A stretch of 34,060 nucleotides of DNA. Source: Planctomycetota bacterium (lineage in GTDB: Bacteria > Planctomycetota > UBA8108 > JACQVS01). A program made the translations under genes and the position numbers. The notes below the pieces were generated by a model that was not told the DNA's origin, made no database searches, and saw only the letters and a program-made list of their open reading frames with translations. How positions within the stretch are numbered: the stretch's first letter is position 1; each line of letters begins with the position of its first letter. The DNA is taken from the NCBI GenBank assembly GCA_028280485.1, contig JANQLS010000172.1, positions 1-34,060 of the forward strand, written 5' to 3'. Shown here in pieces: positions 6,111 to 15,554 of this stretch.

Positions 6111-7680
6111 ACTGTTCCAACCATATTTTCTTAGCATAGGGGTCGAACTTGGTGGCGGTCCCTCGAATCTCTTGCTCGGTTTCTAATTGACCCTTTAGGT
6201 TCGAATGTTCATCTTCAGGAAATTTGACGTAGATGTAGAGTGTTCCATCTAAGTTCGGGTTTTTTACTTCAAAAAGTCCCGAGACGCTAGGGTTGAAAAG
6301 AGTCGGCTCCTGAGTGATTTCGGTGAGTGTTCCTTTTAAAACCAATTCCTTCCCGTGAGCTTCGGTTGAAAATTTATTACTGGATGACAGCTTGGATAAC
6401 CCGGGCTCAAACAAACTTAATATATATTCAAGACCTAAAGTCGCATCTTCGACAAGAACGCCAGTAGCGCTCACATCTAGATCGAGGTCAAAATTTAAGT
6501 TTTGATCGATCGCTTGAAGTGGGTCCTCGACCTCTAGTTCTTGAAGCGAATGATCCAAATCCAACGTTTCGCCGGTTTCTAAATCAAACTGTAGATTTTT
6601 AAGCAAATCATCCGCTCCCACATCTTCAATCATCGAATCAGAGAGCACATCCGAATTGGGGATCTCAACATTTAAGCTGGAATCTTCAACTGAAAGAGTT
6701 TTAAGCGGATCCTGGAGATTTGAAAAAGGATCACTGGTCTGAATCGTTTCATCCTCAGAATTTTCGAGCGAGGAGGCGAGCATCTCTTCCATCGAAATTT
6801 TGGCTTCGGAAAGTTCCTTGACCGGATCGTTGCTCAAGGGATTACGCTTTTTAGTTTTTTCAGAAGGTTTTAGATCTTCATTGATCGATGTCTTCCTCGG
6901 TTCCCCAAACGATCGAATCTTGGGTTGATCTGGTTCAGCCTCTTGATCAAAGCTTTCCTCGACCTCGAAGATTCCTGATTCACGCTGCTTTTCTTTTCTT
7001 GTAATTTCTATTCCATCAGAATCGTCAGTCGCATTCTCAAGATAAAAATTAACTGGTGGAGGCAGATCATGAGCCCGACTCTCTTCAGTGAGCACTTCAC
7101 TTAAGTGAAGGAAATCTTTTACCGTAAGAATGAGCTTTTTGACATCACTAATGAGGCCCGAAGTCTCCCAGCTGATTCCGGATTCACTGACCTTGGCGTT
7201 GATATATTCTTGAAAGAACCATATCAGCGACTGTTGGCGTTTTTTGTTTAAATACTGAATGAGTGCCTGAGGGTCTCTTCCGATGATCATAAACAATCGA
7301 TCAAACTCTTCAGATCCAATCTGAACATCGACTAAATTATGACGACTGGTTAAATCGGCGTGATAGCCTTCACGGAACAGACCGAGATCTATATCTAATT
7401 TTTGCGAAAACTTCAGAGTGAATTTTGTTTTAAAGCGAGTTCGTCCATCTTGCCGTTTTAACTTCTTCGCTGAGATCAAGACTTGATGCCCGTCGATCAT
7501 TCCCCGAATACCGGGCAAGCTGGAACCTGAGGTTCTCACGATATCTAAGTCTAATTTGTGGGCAGCAAACTTCCAGGAGGAGAGTCGAGCTTGGCTGGCG
7601 AGAGCCCCAAAATCGGCCTTCTTAATAATGATGAAGATGATGACAAAGGTGAGGAAAAAGAAAAAGAGTATTTGTTCCAT
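6109..7680 (-). CDS. Membrane-anchored protein with acidic middle region, function unknown
   Basis: This 523-residue protein was not recognised. Residues 2-20 form one very hydrophobic anchor (ILFFFFLTFVIIFIIIKK). Residues about 25-215 are a mixed alpha/beta region without a motif I know. Residues about 220-410 are low complexity, rich in Asp, Glu, Ser and Leu, and probably disordered. Residues about 415-523 look like a small beta-rich domain (LVLKGTLTEITQ, then LYIYVKFPED, then IRGTATKFDPYAKKIWLEQ). The order of segments is reminiscent of an OB-fold of the tRNA_anti-like kind, but that assignment is tentative. The ATG at 7680 has AGAGGTG eight bases upstream. It may be co-transcribed with the larger gene upstream only if the terminator at 7735-7773 leaks. 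Confidence 0.8.
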   Translation of the reverse strand: MEQILFFFFLTFVIIFIIIKKADFGALASQARLSSWKFAAHKLDLDIVRTSGSSLPGIRGMIDGHQVLISAKKLKRQDGRTRFKTKFTLKFSQKLDIDLGLFREGYHADLTSRHNLVDVQIGSEEFDRLFMIIGRDPQALIQYLNKKRQQSLIWFFQEYINAKVSESGISWETSGLISDVKKLILTVKDFLHLSEVLTEESRAHDLPPPVNFYLENATDDSDGIEITRKEKQRESGIFEVEESFDQEAEPDQPKIRSFGEPRKTSINEDLKPSEKTKKRNPLSNDPVKELSEAKISMEEMLASSLENSEDETIQTSDPFSNLQDPLKTLSVEDSSLNVEIPNSDVLSDSMIEDVGADDLLKNLQFDLETGETLDLDHSLQELEVEDPLQAIDQNLNFDLDLDVSATGVLVEDATLGLEYILSLFEPGLSKLSSSNKFSTEAHGKELVLKGTLTEITQEPTLFNPSVSGLFEVKNPNLDGTLYIYVKFPEDEHSNLKGQLETEQEIRGTATKFDPYAKKIWLEQ

Positions 7681-7734
7681 GGACGCGCACCTCTAACTGA
7701 CCTGATTATTTTCTTTAAATAAAAAAGGTAGGAG

Positions 7735-7773
7735 CAAAATAAAAACCTCCCCAGCTTCATCAGTCTGGGGAGG
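7735..7773 (-). terminator. Intrinsic terminator of the LTD/CotH gene
   Basis: On the minus strand CCTCCCCAG (7773-7765) pairs perfectly with CTGGGGAGG (7754-7746) around a ten-base loop, followed by TTTTTATTTT. It lies about 65 bp after the stop of the 1217-codon gene. Confidence 0.92.
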
Positions 7774-7836
7774 CTCATTAAAATTTCATAAAAGTTGAGT
7801 AAGAAACAAGTTCATGATTGTCTTCTCAGATTCATC

Positions 7837-10800
7837 TCACTCACCAGTACAGGCATCCGGGCAACCCTGAATGATTCGACATTCAAACCCGAGTGCCGGA
7901 GCCGGTCCTTCCAAGAAGAGGTACCGGAGGTTGTAAACTACATCGGAACTGTCGATGACGAAGTCCGAGTTAGTATTGAGCAAGAGTAAGTTAGCGGCAT
8001 TATTCGGTGATCCGTCCGCACAAGGAAGAGTGATGCCTTCACCCGCGAAGAGGTAACGAATCAAGTGGATCGCATCGGAGATATTGAATTTACCATCTTG
8101 GTTACTATCACCGGTGATCTGCCAGCCTTGAGGACCTTTATCTCCATCTCTAAATCCAGGAGATCCGTTCACCTCGCTACTCACCGTCCAGCCGGCTTCC
8201 GTCGGCCATTCTTCGGGATTCCCGTTAATATCTTTGAGAACCAAGGAATAACCGCCGCCATCGGTAGTAGGTTGCCACTGATCGGAATAACGAACCTCGA
8301 AGATTTGTTCTCCGACGTTTCCGTTGAAGGTAATCGACTCCGAGCGGTCGCTCAAGCTTCCTCGGTATTCACCCGCAACCCTAAAGTTGTTGGTGTCGTA
8401 GCGAGAAGAGAAAGTTTCCAGATCGCGTACGAGGACGATGTACTCACCCGGATCGATCGACTGAACTTCAGAGTCTTCGAAGTCGAAGATGACACCTCGC
8501 TCAAATCCTGATTGACTGAGATCGATAGGCGTATCGCCGTAGTTCGTGATTTCTAAGAACTCGAAATCGATACCGCCTTCGGGATTGTACATGATTTCAG
8601 TCAGCATCAATTTGGGAATCTCGGTGACGTAGATCCCTTCGACAATATCACTCCAGGTGTTTCCTCCCACTAAAGCGCGGGCTCGGATGAGCGTGTTTTC
8701 TTCGATCACAACAGGAGTATCCTCAGAATAAAGGATAGCCGTCTCCGAAGGACGACTGTTGCTCCCTCGAGGATCAGAGCCATCCAAGGTGTAATAAATT
8801 TCACCCGAAGCTAAATTCATCGTGACAACAGAACCTTTTTCGACATCTCCACCAGCAGGAATCAACTCTGGGGGCACAGTCAACTGGCTGTCCATCCAAG
8901 CCAATCGACCGTCGAGCCAGTTCTTCATGAACGTGATCTCTTCAGCGTAGGTTTTACCGACAAACCAGTTTGGCCAGAGTTCAACTCCTAAAATTCTCCA
9001 GCGGGTGAAGTTTCTGGGGACGGCTTCTTCTAAGAGTTCCACGTAGTCGTCGATACTCTTTTGTAATACATCGGTCGCTAGGGGGCCCTCACGAAGAGCA
9101 CTCCAACGTTGACGGTATTCAGTATCGAAACCCTTGTCTTGGAAGAGTCGGGGATACCAAGGATATCCGTTTCCACCGGTGTGAGTGTAATACCAACCCG
9201 AGGTCTGCCAGCCGGCATTGTAGTCAGCGTTACCTAGGGAAAGGTTGTAATCCCATACGGGTCCCATGAACATTTTTCCGCCTCGCTTCTTGTACATGAA
9301 AGTACTCAAGCGATAACCGTCGATATTCTTACAGAGCTCAACGATCAAATGGTGATCGATAAACGAAGTGGTGTCGATGAACTTGCGATAACCCAACTCG
9401 GGATTAGCAAAATTACCACCGTAAAGAGCCGTTTCGTATTGGTTGAGCCAATTAATAATCCACGATCTTTGCTGGGGACTGATGTCATCTTCTTTAGGAG
9501 CGTAAAGGGCTAAAGGTTGCCCGCGAGCGGTTCGGATTCCGGCATCTCCCGGATCGAGACGATCGTTCTTGAGGATGTAGCCACCCGAAATCTCGGGTTC
9601 ATTATTATCCGAAGCGAGCATGTCGTCGATGTCGACACGGCCCGGTTGGATTTTGATCTTCTCCATGAAGACGTAGATACCGCGGTAGTCGTTCGTACTC
9701 TGACCGAGCTGACCATTCGCAGCTTGATTGATGTAGAGCTCCACGAACCGAGTGCGAACGGCGTATTGGCCAACGGCGTTACTCCACTGATAAGTCAGAG
9801 CGTTACGCATCAAAGTTTTATCCGAATAGGGGCCGTGAAGAATCCAATCGCTGTCTTCCGGCATGTCGAGGAGCGAGACTGCAAGGTCTTCATTGTCGAC
9901 ATCCCAAGTTTCAACGGCGAAGTTTTGTTTTGCAAAACCGGCAGAACTCGAACCACGAACTCGGATACCTCCCTTACCTTGGTAAGCTGGGGTGTCCTTG
10001 AAGGAAGCTCGTTGAGTGTCTGGATCTAAATCGAAAACTGCGAGATGCATTTCACCGTAAGTCGATGATCCGGAACCGGGAATACCGTTTCCTAAAGTGT
10101 TCACGGTGATGATCGGTAAGTTCGAGCTAAAGTTCTCTACGCGAGCGTGAATCGAAATATATGTATGACTAACGGGTTCACTCGGAAGGTGATCCAACAG
10201 ATAAACTCGAGCTTTGACGACAGTCGTTCGGTCGATCGTCAGGGGACCTTCGTACGCATCCGAATCTGCGTTGGGAATGGTTCCGTCTGTAGTGAAACGA
10301 ATCACACCGCCTTGAGCTTCGGTCGTCAATGACACGACGACTTCACCGGTGAAAGCTCCACTTTCAACTGAAAAATCGGGTTGAGGAGCTACAGCGTCGA
10401 ATCCAATTTGATTGGGCTGACCCGGGCTGGGCTCTTCAAAGTATTGGCGTCGAGTGGTATCGAGATCGCCAACCGTCACTCCCGCTAACTGAGGAAGAAC
10501 AAAGAAGTCAGAACTCGAAGGACTGTCGTTCATCGCATGGATGGCCAAAACGTTTCGACCAGCTCTCAACAGATGTTTGACGTGGGTGATATCGAAAGTT
10601 CGAGTGGTGTTTCCTTCAGTGGAAGTTTGACGACCAGACGAACGAGAATTCCAATTGGGACTGGTGGGGCTGTTGTCGCGAGCAGCTTCTTCACCGTTGA
10701 GATAGGCAACAAACCCGTCTTCGTAGTTGATATTGAGGTGAAGCAAATCGAATCCATCGATGTTGTCGACATTGAAAGCAATCCGTTGATAACAGGTCGC

Positions 10801-11490
10801 GTTCGTTCGCCGCATCACTTCTGAAATGTCGGTTTTGATAAGGTCTGTATAAGTCGGTCGAGATTTGACATCGAACCCGATGGCCGTAGTTCCTTCGATC
10901 CAACCTTCGTCGTTAAAATCAGGTTGAATCCAATCCATACCGAGATCATCGTTCTCTGGAACCAAAGCTTTAGCGGGAACATTGATACCGAGAAGCATGC
11001 GAGACTCTGAGGGCTGAGGATAGCCGTAGGAGACATCACTGATCTGATGGGGATAGCGAGGGGTGAATTGCCATTCCACCGTGGCTCCATCGGGTCGAAC
11101 TAAAGCTAAGTATTCTCCAGTTCGCTGGAGCTTAAAATTAGTATGGAGGGGAGCCGAAGGATCAATCTGATGTTTACCTGAACACCAAACCTTTAAGAAT
11201 CCTCGAGACGGAATTTCAATTTGTGGAAAAGTCCATTTATTGAGGACTTGATTGTTGTCGGTCAGATGCCAACCATCCATGTCGACCACTTCAGGGCCAG
11301 CATTAAAGATCTCAATCCAATCAGGAGAGCCGCCTTCTTCATCGAGGCTGTGATCACGGTTACTCGCCATGAACTCACTGATGATGATTTGAGCATCGAG
11401 TTGAGGCGCGCTGAAGATGCTGAGGAAAGTGATCAACCCGAAGATCGAAGTTAATGCACCAGACCTCGCTTTTAAAAAGCATCGTTTCAT
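7837..11490 (-). CDS. Exported LTD/CotH-kinase protein with C-terminal dockerin-like module
   Basis: This is a secreted multidomain protein of 1217 residues. A signal peptide covers 1-33 (FSAPQLDA before QIIISEF). A lamin-tail domain follows (about 35-150: ISEFMASNRD, SPDWIEIFN). Next is a jelly-roll, galactose-binding-like segment (about 180-345: FVAYLNGEEAARD, GRNVLAIHA). A chitobiase-C-terminal-type repeat comes next (about 370-440: IRFTTDGTIPN). A CotH kinase-like region follows (about 455-830: GGIRVRGSSSAGFAKQNF, DYRGIYVFMEKI, MGPVWDYNLSLGNAD). A second chitobiase-type repeat (IYYTLDGSDPRGS) and a second lamin-tail domain (LTEIMYNPEGG) come after that. The last 100 residues carry two EF-hand-like calcium loops (DSNQDGKFNISD and NTNSDFVIDSSD), and the C-terminus is Cys-rich. 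CotH proteins phosphorylate secreted proteins in spores; here a surface or carbohydrate-associated role is inferred. GGAG precedes the ATG. Confidence 0.93.
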   Translation of the reverse strand: MKRCFLKARSGALTSIFGLITFLSIFSAPQLDAQIIISEFMASNRDHSLDEEGGSPDWIEIFNAGPEVVDMDGWHLTDNNQVLNKWTFPQIEIPSRGFLKVWCSGKHQIDPSAPLHTNFKLQRTGEYLALVRPDGATVEWQFTPRYPHQISDVSYGYPQPSESRMLLGINVPAKALVPENDDLGMDWIQPDFNDEGWIEGTTAIGFDVKSRPTYTDLIKTDISEVMRRTNATCYQRIAFNVDNIDGFDLLHLNINYEDGFVAYLNGEEAARDNSPTSPNWNSRSSGRQTSTEGNTTRTFDITHVKHLLRAGRNVLAIHAMNDSPSSSDFFVLPQLAGVTVGDLDTTRRQYFEEPSPGQPNQIGFDAVAPQPDFSVESGAFTGEVVVSLTTEAQGGVIRFTTDGTIPNADSDAYEGPLTIDRTTVVKARVYLLDHLPSEPVSHTYISIHARVENFSSNLPIITVNTLGNGIPGSGSSTYGEMHLAVFDLDPDTQRASFKDTPAYQGKGGIRVRGSSSAGFAKQNFAVETWDVDNEDLAVSLLDMPEDSDWILHGPYSDKTLMRNALTYQWSNAVGQYAVRTRFVELYINQAANGQLGQSTNDYRGIYVFMEKIKIQPGRVDIDDMLASDNNEPEISGGYILKNDRLDPGDAGIRTARGQPLALYAPKEDDISPQQRSWIINWLNQYETALYGGNFANPELGYRKFIDTTSFIDHHLIVELCKNIDGYRLSTFMYKKRGGKMFMGPVWDYNLSLGNADYNAGWQTSGWYYTHTGGNGYPWYPRLFQDKGFDTEYRQRWSALREGPLATDVLQKSIDDYVELLEEAVPRNFTRWRILGVELWPNWFVGKTYAEEITFMKNWLDGRLAWMDSQLTVPPELIPAGGDVEKGSVVTMNLASGEIYYTLDGSDPRGSNSRPSETAILYSEDTPVVIEENTLIRARALVGGNTWSDIVEGIYVTEIPKLMLTEIMYNPEGGIDFEFLEITNYGDTPIDLSQSGFERGVIFDFEDSEVQSIDPGEYIVLVRDLETFSSRYDTNNFRVAGEYRGSLSDRSESITFNGNVGEQIFEVRYSDQWQPTTDGGGYSLVLKDINGNPEEWPTEAGWTVSSEVNGSPGFRDGDKGPQGWQITGDSNQDGKFNISDAIHLIRYLFAGEGITLPCADGSPNNAANLLLLNTNSDFVIDSSDVVYNLRYLFLEGPAPALGFECRIIQGCPDACTGE

Positions 11491-13308
11491 GGAATAACTC
11501 CAAGAATCCTTTTCAGTACTTCCCTAAATCAGCAAACGAAATGTAGCTTCAAATGACTGCAATTAGTTTAAATGAACCTACTCTATTGAACCCTTTTACT
11601 GAGTGCAGGAAGAAGTTAAACATTGTTAATGAGATTCTATTTAAGAATCTAAGACCCATTCGTATTCAGAAATTGTGTATCAGGACAGTTTTGAAGCGAA
11701 ATGAGACAGAAGCTCTTCATTCACTCCAATTCAAAGCACTTGCCGGACCCACTTAACCCAGAGCGGATCACTCCCCTCTCACCAGTTGCAAAACAAATGA
11801 GGGTAAGCACTTCAAGAACGGTGACCCAGCAAAAATAAATCCCTAAATAACGAGTTAATGTTCTTCTCTAAAGGAGAACATCAAAAGCAGAGTTAATGAC
11901 AGGGAAGTATAGATATTTTGGCCCTTCTAATTGGTCATCATACACAAGCCCCAATTTTATTCGAGAATTGGACTTAGGTCTGGTTAAAACTGAAAAACTG
12001 ATTCAGAATTTCTTCAAAACCAGATTGTGTTTTAAAGATAAGTTTTAAATAAATTATCGAGACTTCCCGTAAGGTATTTATTTGTCAAGAATTACGGACA
12101 GTGATAGTAACCTGAAAAGGTCCTCATTTAGGTCCTCATTTAGTAGTTTGATCCCTCGCTAAAGCTTCGGGCTTGGTGGGTTGGTGATTTCAAAGTAGCA
12201 GGTCTGTAGATCATGCGAAACCCTTTGTCACTATTACACCTCACAGGCAGAAAACACCTATCAAGCCCGAAGCTTGAGCGAGGGATGTTATTAACAATCC
12301 CCAGCATTTGAAATCCCCGGTGAGTGGTTAGATAGGGCATATGTACAAATTTGGTTACGAATTTTAAGGGGCCTTTGGGCAAGTAGTCTCAAAGACGGCT
12401 TGTTCCGGTAAATTAACGGTTTATCAACATTTTGTTGGGTTACTGGCTTAACTCTGTTAGATTTGTTGATAAGTTCAGACGCGATCTTCCTTTCTTTTTA
12501 AGGGACTCCGGCTTAGAACTTGCAACATGACCCTTGAATCAAGCTCATCATTGAACTGGGATTTGGTTTTGGTTGGTGGAAACACCCGTTTCTCCGGTGA
12601 ATCCACCAGCAGTCTCATCTTTTCATTCAGAATAGCCCTTTAGCTCCAGCTCAAGTGGAGTGCCTGGGTTTTACTGTTGAAGAAACCACCGAATGACTTT
12701 GTGATTCCTGTCAAGGGGTCTCATTTCTGCTTAACCTTTTGATTGTTCGCCATTTATCTCCAATTATTTTGAAGGTATCGGTGGCGAAATCAGGCTTGAG
12801 GTTCTAAATTTATATTAGAGGTTTTAAGTTTCTTTTAGATTCTTCATAAGCTCTTTATGCGTTAAGGTTCATTTGGTAGTTCGTGATTCAATTCATGTCT
12901 TTTGCGCCATAAGAAGGCACAGAAATAAGCACAGGAAAATCACCGATCTCATCGAGAGTGCGATTGACGTTCAACGTTGCAACTAGTGGATTTCCCTAGT
13001 TGACTCCATTTGAGTTCAAATAGAGTTCACGGTTCTCTTCTGAGAGATAAAAGACCCCAAGTGCTTACCGACTAAAAACAGAGTAAAAAACAGCTCATCT
13101 CATTATTAAAAAATCTTTTAAATAGTATTTAAAAAGGATTGAGCTTTTTTTTCTTCTCCACCGATAACTACTTACGGAAGCAATGTCTTACGTAGGATAA
13201 AGACCAAAGCTGATATCGATGTCAGAGACTTCCTCCAGATCCAACATAATGACTGGAATTGATAAATCCAAAGCGGGTTTGTATCAAGATCAGAAAAGAG
13301 GAGACGAC
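11491..13308. other. 1.8-kb region without a convincing gene
   Basis: No open frame here has a ribosome binding site and protein-like composition. The region contains the inverted-repeat element at 12151-12286. It also has a nested hairpin at 12575-12607 (GGTGGA...TCCACC enclosing CACC...GGTG) and a stem CTCCA/TGGAG near 12645-12662. The palindromic pair TTATCAACA (about 12422-12430) and TGTTGATAA (about 12463-12471) resembles a degenerate DnaA-box pair. The last 100 bases before 13309 are AT rich and could hold the promoter of the small gene that follows. Confidence 0.6.
12151..12286. repeat. Inverted-repeat element, family 2, intact copy (136 bp)
   Basis: The left end, 12151-12174, starts ATCCCTCGCTAAAGCTTC. 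It is the reverse complement of the right end, 12263-12286, at 23 of 24 positions. The 88-bp interior includes GATTTCAAA, CTGTAGATCATGCGAAA and TTACACCTCACAGGCAG. These interior blocks recur at 13907-13970, at 14008-14083 and, inverted, at 19133-19436. No coding capacity is visible. It has the architecture of a MITE-like non-autonomous element. Confidence 0.88.
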
Positions 13309-13743
13309 ATGGAACTTACCATGTGTCAACTGGCGGCAGAGGTGAAGGCTCCCACGGAACAATTGGAGAGGTTACTTTTTCACTCAGACCTCTCTCTTTA
13401 TCCCTTGTCCGAGCGTCGCGCGATTATCTGCCACGCCGTCTATAAGGGTTTCTCCTTTGACGACGATGAGCAAGTCATCCGTCGCTGCGTGATCAGCTGG
13501 GAATCCGGAGCTTGCTCCAATTGGAGAAAGCTAAAAATGAAGCGCGACTGTGAAGAACAAATGCGCCACATTGAAACCCACCGCTACTTTCTCTGTATCA
13601 ATCGCCACGAAGACGTCAACCCTGATATCGCGGCAGTCGACTGGATCCAAAAATACGCTACGGAATGGAGAGAATGGTGGGAGCAGCAGCCCGAATCCAG
13701 CCCCGTTAGTCTTCCCAGCGCCCTTTACCTTTCGATCTCCTGA
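13309..13743 (+). CDS. Small cytoplasmic protein of unknown function
   Basis: The predicted product is 144 residues starting MELTMCQLAAEV. I chose the ATG at 13309 because AGAGGAG lies five bases upstream; longer versions starting at 13219 or 13249 have no such site. The sequence is soluble and Trp/Arg/Glu rich, with CQLAAEVKAPTEQLERLLFHSDLSLYPLSERRAIICHAVYKGF near the N-terminus and a later CVISWESGACSNWRKLKMKRDCEEQMRHIE. The C-terminal part has WIQKYATEWREWWEQQPES. The N-terminal 40 residues could form an HTH-like helical bundle, which is only a guess. I do not recognise the family. The gene is flanked on both sides by family 2 repeats, and its downstream neighbour is convergent. Confidence 0.75.
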   Translation: MELTMCQLAAEVKAPTEQLERLLFHSDLSLYPLSERRAIICHAVYKGFSFDDDEQVIRRCVISWESGACSNWRKLKMKRDCEEQMRHIETHRYFLCINRHEDVNPDIAAVDWIQKYATEWREWWEQQPESSPVSLPSALYLSIS

Positions 13744-13906
13744 TTCCCGCCTTAATTGATTTGCTTCCTAATCGCTTAATTTCCTCTCACTGATTTCCCA
13801 TCCTTCAAGCGGCATTCCTCCGCTAACCTTCCTGCCTTTTTTATTTTCTATTCTCGAAATCAATCGATCTACAGCTCATCACGTTTGGATGTTTTGAATT
13901 CACTAA

Positions 13907-13970
13907 CCTTGCCACCATTACACCTCACAGGCGGCAAATGCCAGGGAAGCCCGAAGCTTTAGCGAGGGAT
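13907..13970. repeat. Family 2 element, truncated copy (right half)
   Basis: The interior block CCATTACACCTCACAGGC is followed by the terminal repeat AAGCCCGAAGCTTTAGCGAG, ending GGAT at 13970. Everything left of the interior block is missing. It matches 12224-12286 of the intact copy. Confidence 0.85.
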
Positions 13971-14007
13971 CAAAACGGTCATCCATTTATAATGAGCACA
14001 TTCAGTA

Positions 14008-14083
14008 AGTTGATGATTTCAAATATATGGGCCTGTAGATCATGCGAAATCCCTTACCTCAGTTACACCTCACAGTCAGAATC
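14008..14083. repeat. Family 2 element, copy lacking both terminal repeats
   Basis: TTGATGATTTCAAA, CTGTAGATCATGCGAAA and GTTACACCTCACAG occur in the same order and spacing as in the intact copy at 12151-12286. The terminal inverted repeats are not recognisable. With the fragment at 13907-13970 this may be one rearranged insertion. Confidence 0.75.
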
Positions 14084-14164
14084 CGCGAAGGATCATTTGG
14101 AACATCTACCCAATTGAAAATGATTAATGCGAAACCCATCACTCCATTTAGAGCGCGATAACTC

Positions 14165-14206
14165 ACAAAAAAACCCCAGTGGATGATCTCCCATCCACTG
14201 GGGTTT
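14165..14206 (-). terminator. Intrinsic terminator of the exported TPR-like gene
   Basis: A perfect 15-bp stem (AAACCCCAGTGGATG at 14171-14185 with 14192-14206) has a six-base loop. Read on the minus strand it is followed by a T-run formed by the A-tract at 14167-14173. It lies 30 bp beyond the stop codon at 14236. Confidence 0.95.
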
Positions 14207-14235
14207 CGAATGTTTTATCTGAAGACTCTAAACGA

Positions 14236-15321
14236 TCAAGAAGCGATCAATCGATCTAAAAAATGAAGGTATAGGCGCTTTGCGGGCTCTCCATAAGTTT
14301 TAGTATCTTGAAGCATTTCTAAGGTCTTCATGCTCTTGGTGCTATTTGAAAGTAAATTTAAACACGTCGAGAGGAAGACGAGAGAGCTCAGCTTCTTGGG
14401 GTTGTCGCCGGCTTCTTTTACCTTTTTGATCTCTTGGTTGATCGAGGACAGGATCTTTCTGAAGGCGGCGGTATTTGGGAAATGATTGGAAATATCGATA
14501 CCATCCAACGCTTGAAGGCTATCGCTATTTTTAATCGCGTGAACGAGAACTCGGGTAGCTCCAGTGTAAGCCCCTTTTGCTACGAGGAGCTCCGTAACGG
14601 CGATGTAGGTTTCTAATGTAGCGTTGTCTTGTTTGATCTCCTGAGTGAGCAGCTCACCGGCTTCCTTGTATTTTCCACTCTTCATTAGGAGCATAGCTTT
14701 CTGAACTTCAGCGCTAGCATCGGGGAAAACAGATGGAGGCATTTGGGCTTGAGCGGTACTTTCGATGCTTCCTTCTTCAAAGAATCTCCAGGGTATCTCA
14801 AGACCTTGATGATCGGTGAAGGGGACTCCAGGGACAGGATAGGGGAGAGTGGGTTCTCCGTAGATCGTTTCGAGGCGAAATCGAGGTTTCGTGAAATAAT
14901 ATTCGTCGTGTCTTTTCACTTTCACCGACTGGGGGATTCCCATCCAAGGATGCCAGCTATAGCCTGCTCCAACTCCTCTATAGTTTCGAGAATAGGGAAC
15001 AGCCCACCCATTACGAAGAAAGCGATCGGCATAGTAACGTCTATTTTGACCGACCTGTTTTTTATAAACACGGTACGCATCCGCCCCAGGGTCAGGGTTG
15101 GTTAAGCCCAGACGGGGCGCATTAGGAAACCCTAATCCACTCGAATGCTGAACGCGGTGTCGGTGGGCGTTGGATTCATCGGCATAACTTGAGTTTGAAG
15201 TAAAACTCAAGAGAGGAGCAAGGAAAAGCAGAGCAGAGAGAGTGAGTGTCAATCGCAAACGAAAGTTGGCAGCGACTCTCTGCTGGGCACTCTGAGGGGA
15301 GGTAGAATGCTGAACGGACAT
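14236..15321 (-). CDS. Exported protein with a TPR-like C-terminal half
   Basis: The product is 361 residues. A long basic n-region (1-24), a hydrophobic core (about 25-41) and SYA before DE (cleavage near 47) make a signal peptide. The mature N-terminal 140 residues are rich in Tyr, Pro, Arg and Gly (YRVYKKQVGQNRRYYADRF, YSWHPWMGIPQ) and look like an extended, surface-type segment. From about residue 200 to 300 the sequence is helical with TPR-like spacing (AEVQKAMLLMKSGKYKEAGELLTQEIKQDNATLETYIAVTELLVAKGAYTGATRVLVHAI). Such repeats usually bind other proteins. Its partner is unknown. The start ATG at 15321 has GAGAG upstream. The gene is closed by a strong terminator and appears monocistronic. 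Confidence 0.85.
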   Translation of the reverse strand: MSVQHSTSPQSAQQRVAANFRLRLTLTLSALLFLAPLLSFTSNSSYADESNAHRHRVQHSSGLGFPNAPRLGLTNPDPGADAYRVYKKQVGQNRRYYADRFLRNGWAVPYSRNYRGVGAGYSWHPWMGIPQSVKVKRHDEYYFTKPRFRLETIYGEPTLPYPVPGVPFTDHQGLEIPWRFFEEGSIESTAQAQMPPSVFPDASAEVQKAMLLMKSGKYKEAGELLTQEIKQDNATLETYIAVTELLVAKGAYTGATRVLVHAIKNSDSLQALDGIDISNHFPNTAAFRKILSSINQEIKKVKEAGDNPKKLSSLVFLSTCLNLLSNSTKSMKTLEMLQDTKTYGEPAKRLYLHFLDRLIAS

Positions 15322-15554
15322 AAAGACTCTCTTTCGATATTCTTCCTTCTGGTCTCTATATTCTGCGGTTCTTAAGCCCGGGATCGAACCCTCTCCAAAT
15401 CCGGGTCCGAAACAAACCCTAAAGGAATGCGGCTACAAGAAAAACTGATAGAGTCAGATAACGATTGAGATATGGGCAACACTTATTTTAATTCCCCATT
15501 TGACCGAGGGGGAGTTTTAAATGGCGTCTCTTTAAGTATTTTAAAAGAAAAACC

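Larger units (their letters stand above)
13744..14164. other. Intergenic region carrying family 2 repeat debris
   Basis: Apart from two degraded repeat copies (13907-13970 and 14008-14083) nothing can be identified. The region separates convergent genes and ends with the terminator of the minus-strand gene. Confidence 0.6.

Noticed and set aside
7551..7778. 75-codon minus-strand frame upstream of and overlapping the anchored-protein gene
   Set aside because: It crosses the strong terminator at 7735-7773 and overlaps the start of the larger gene in another frame.
9510..10824. Several open frames on both strands inside the LTD/CotH gene
   Set aside because: All are shadows of the 1217-codon gene, which has clear domains, a signal peptide and a terminator.
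12140..12382. 80-codon minus-strand frame spanning the family 2 repeat
   Set aside because: It is made largely of the inverted-repeat element, has no ribosome binding site and no protein-like pattern.
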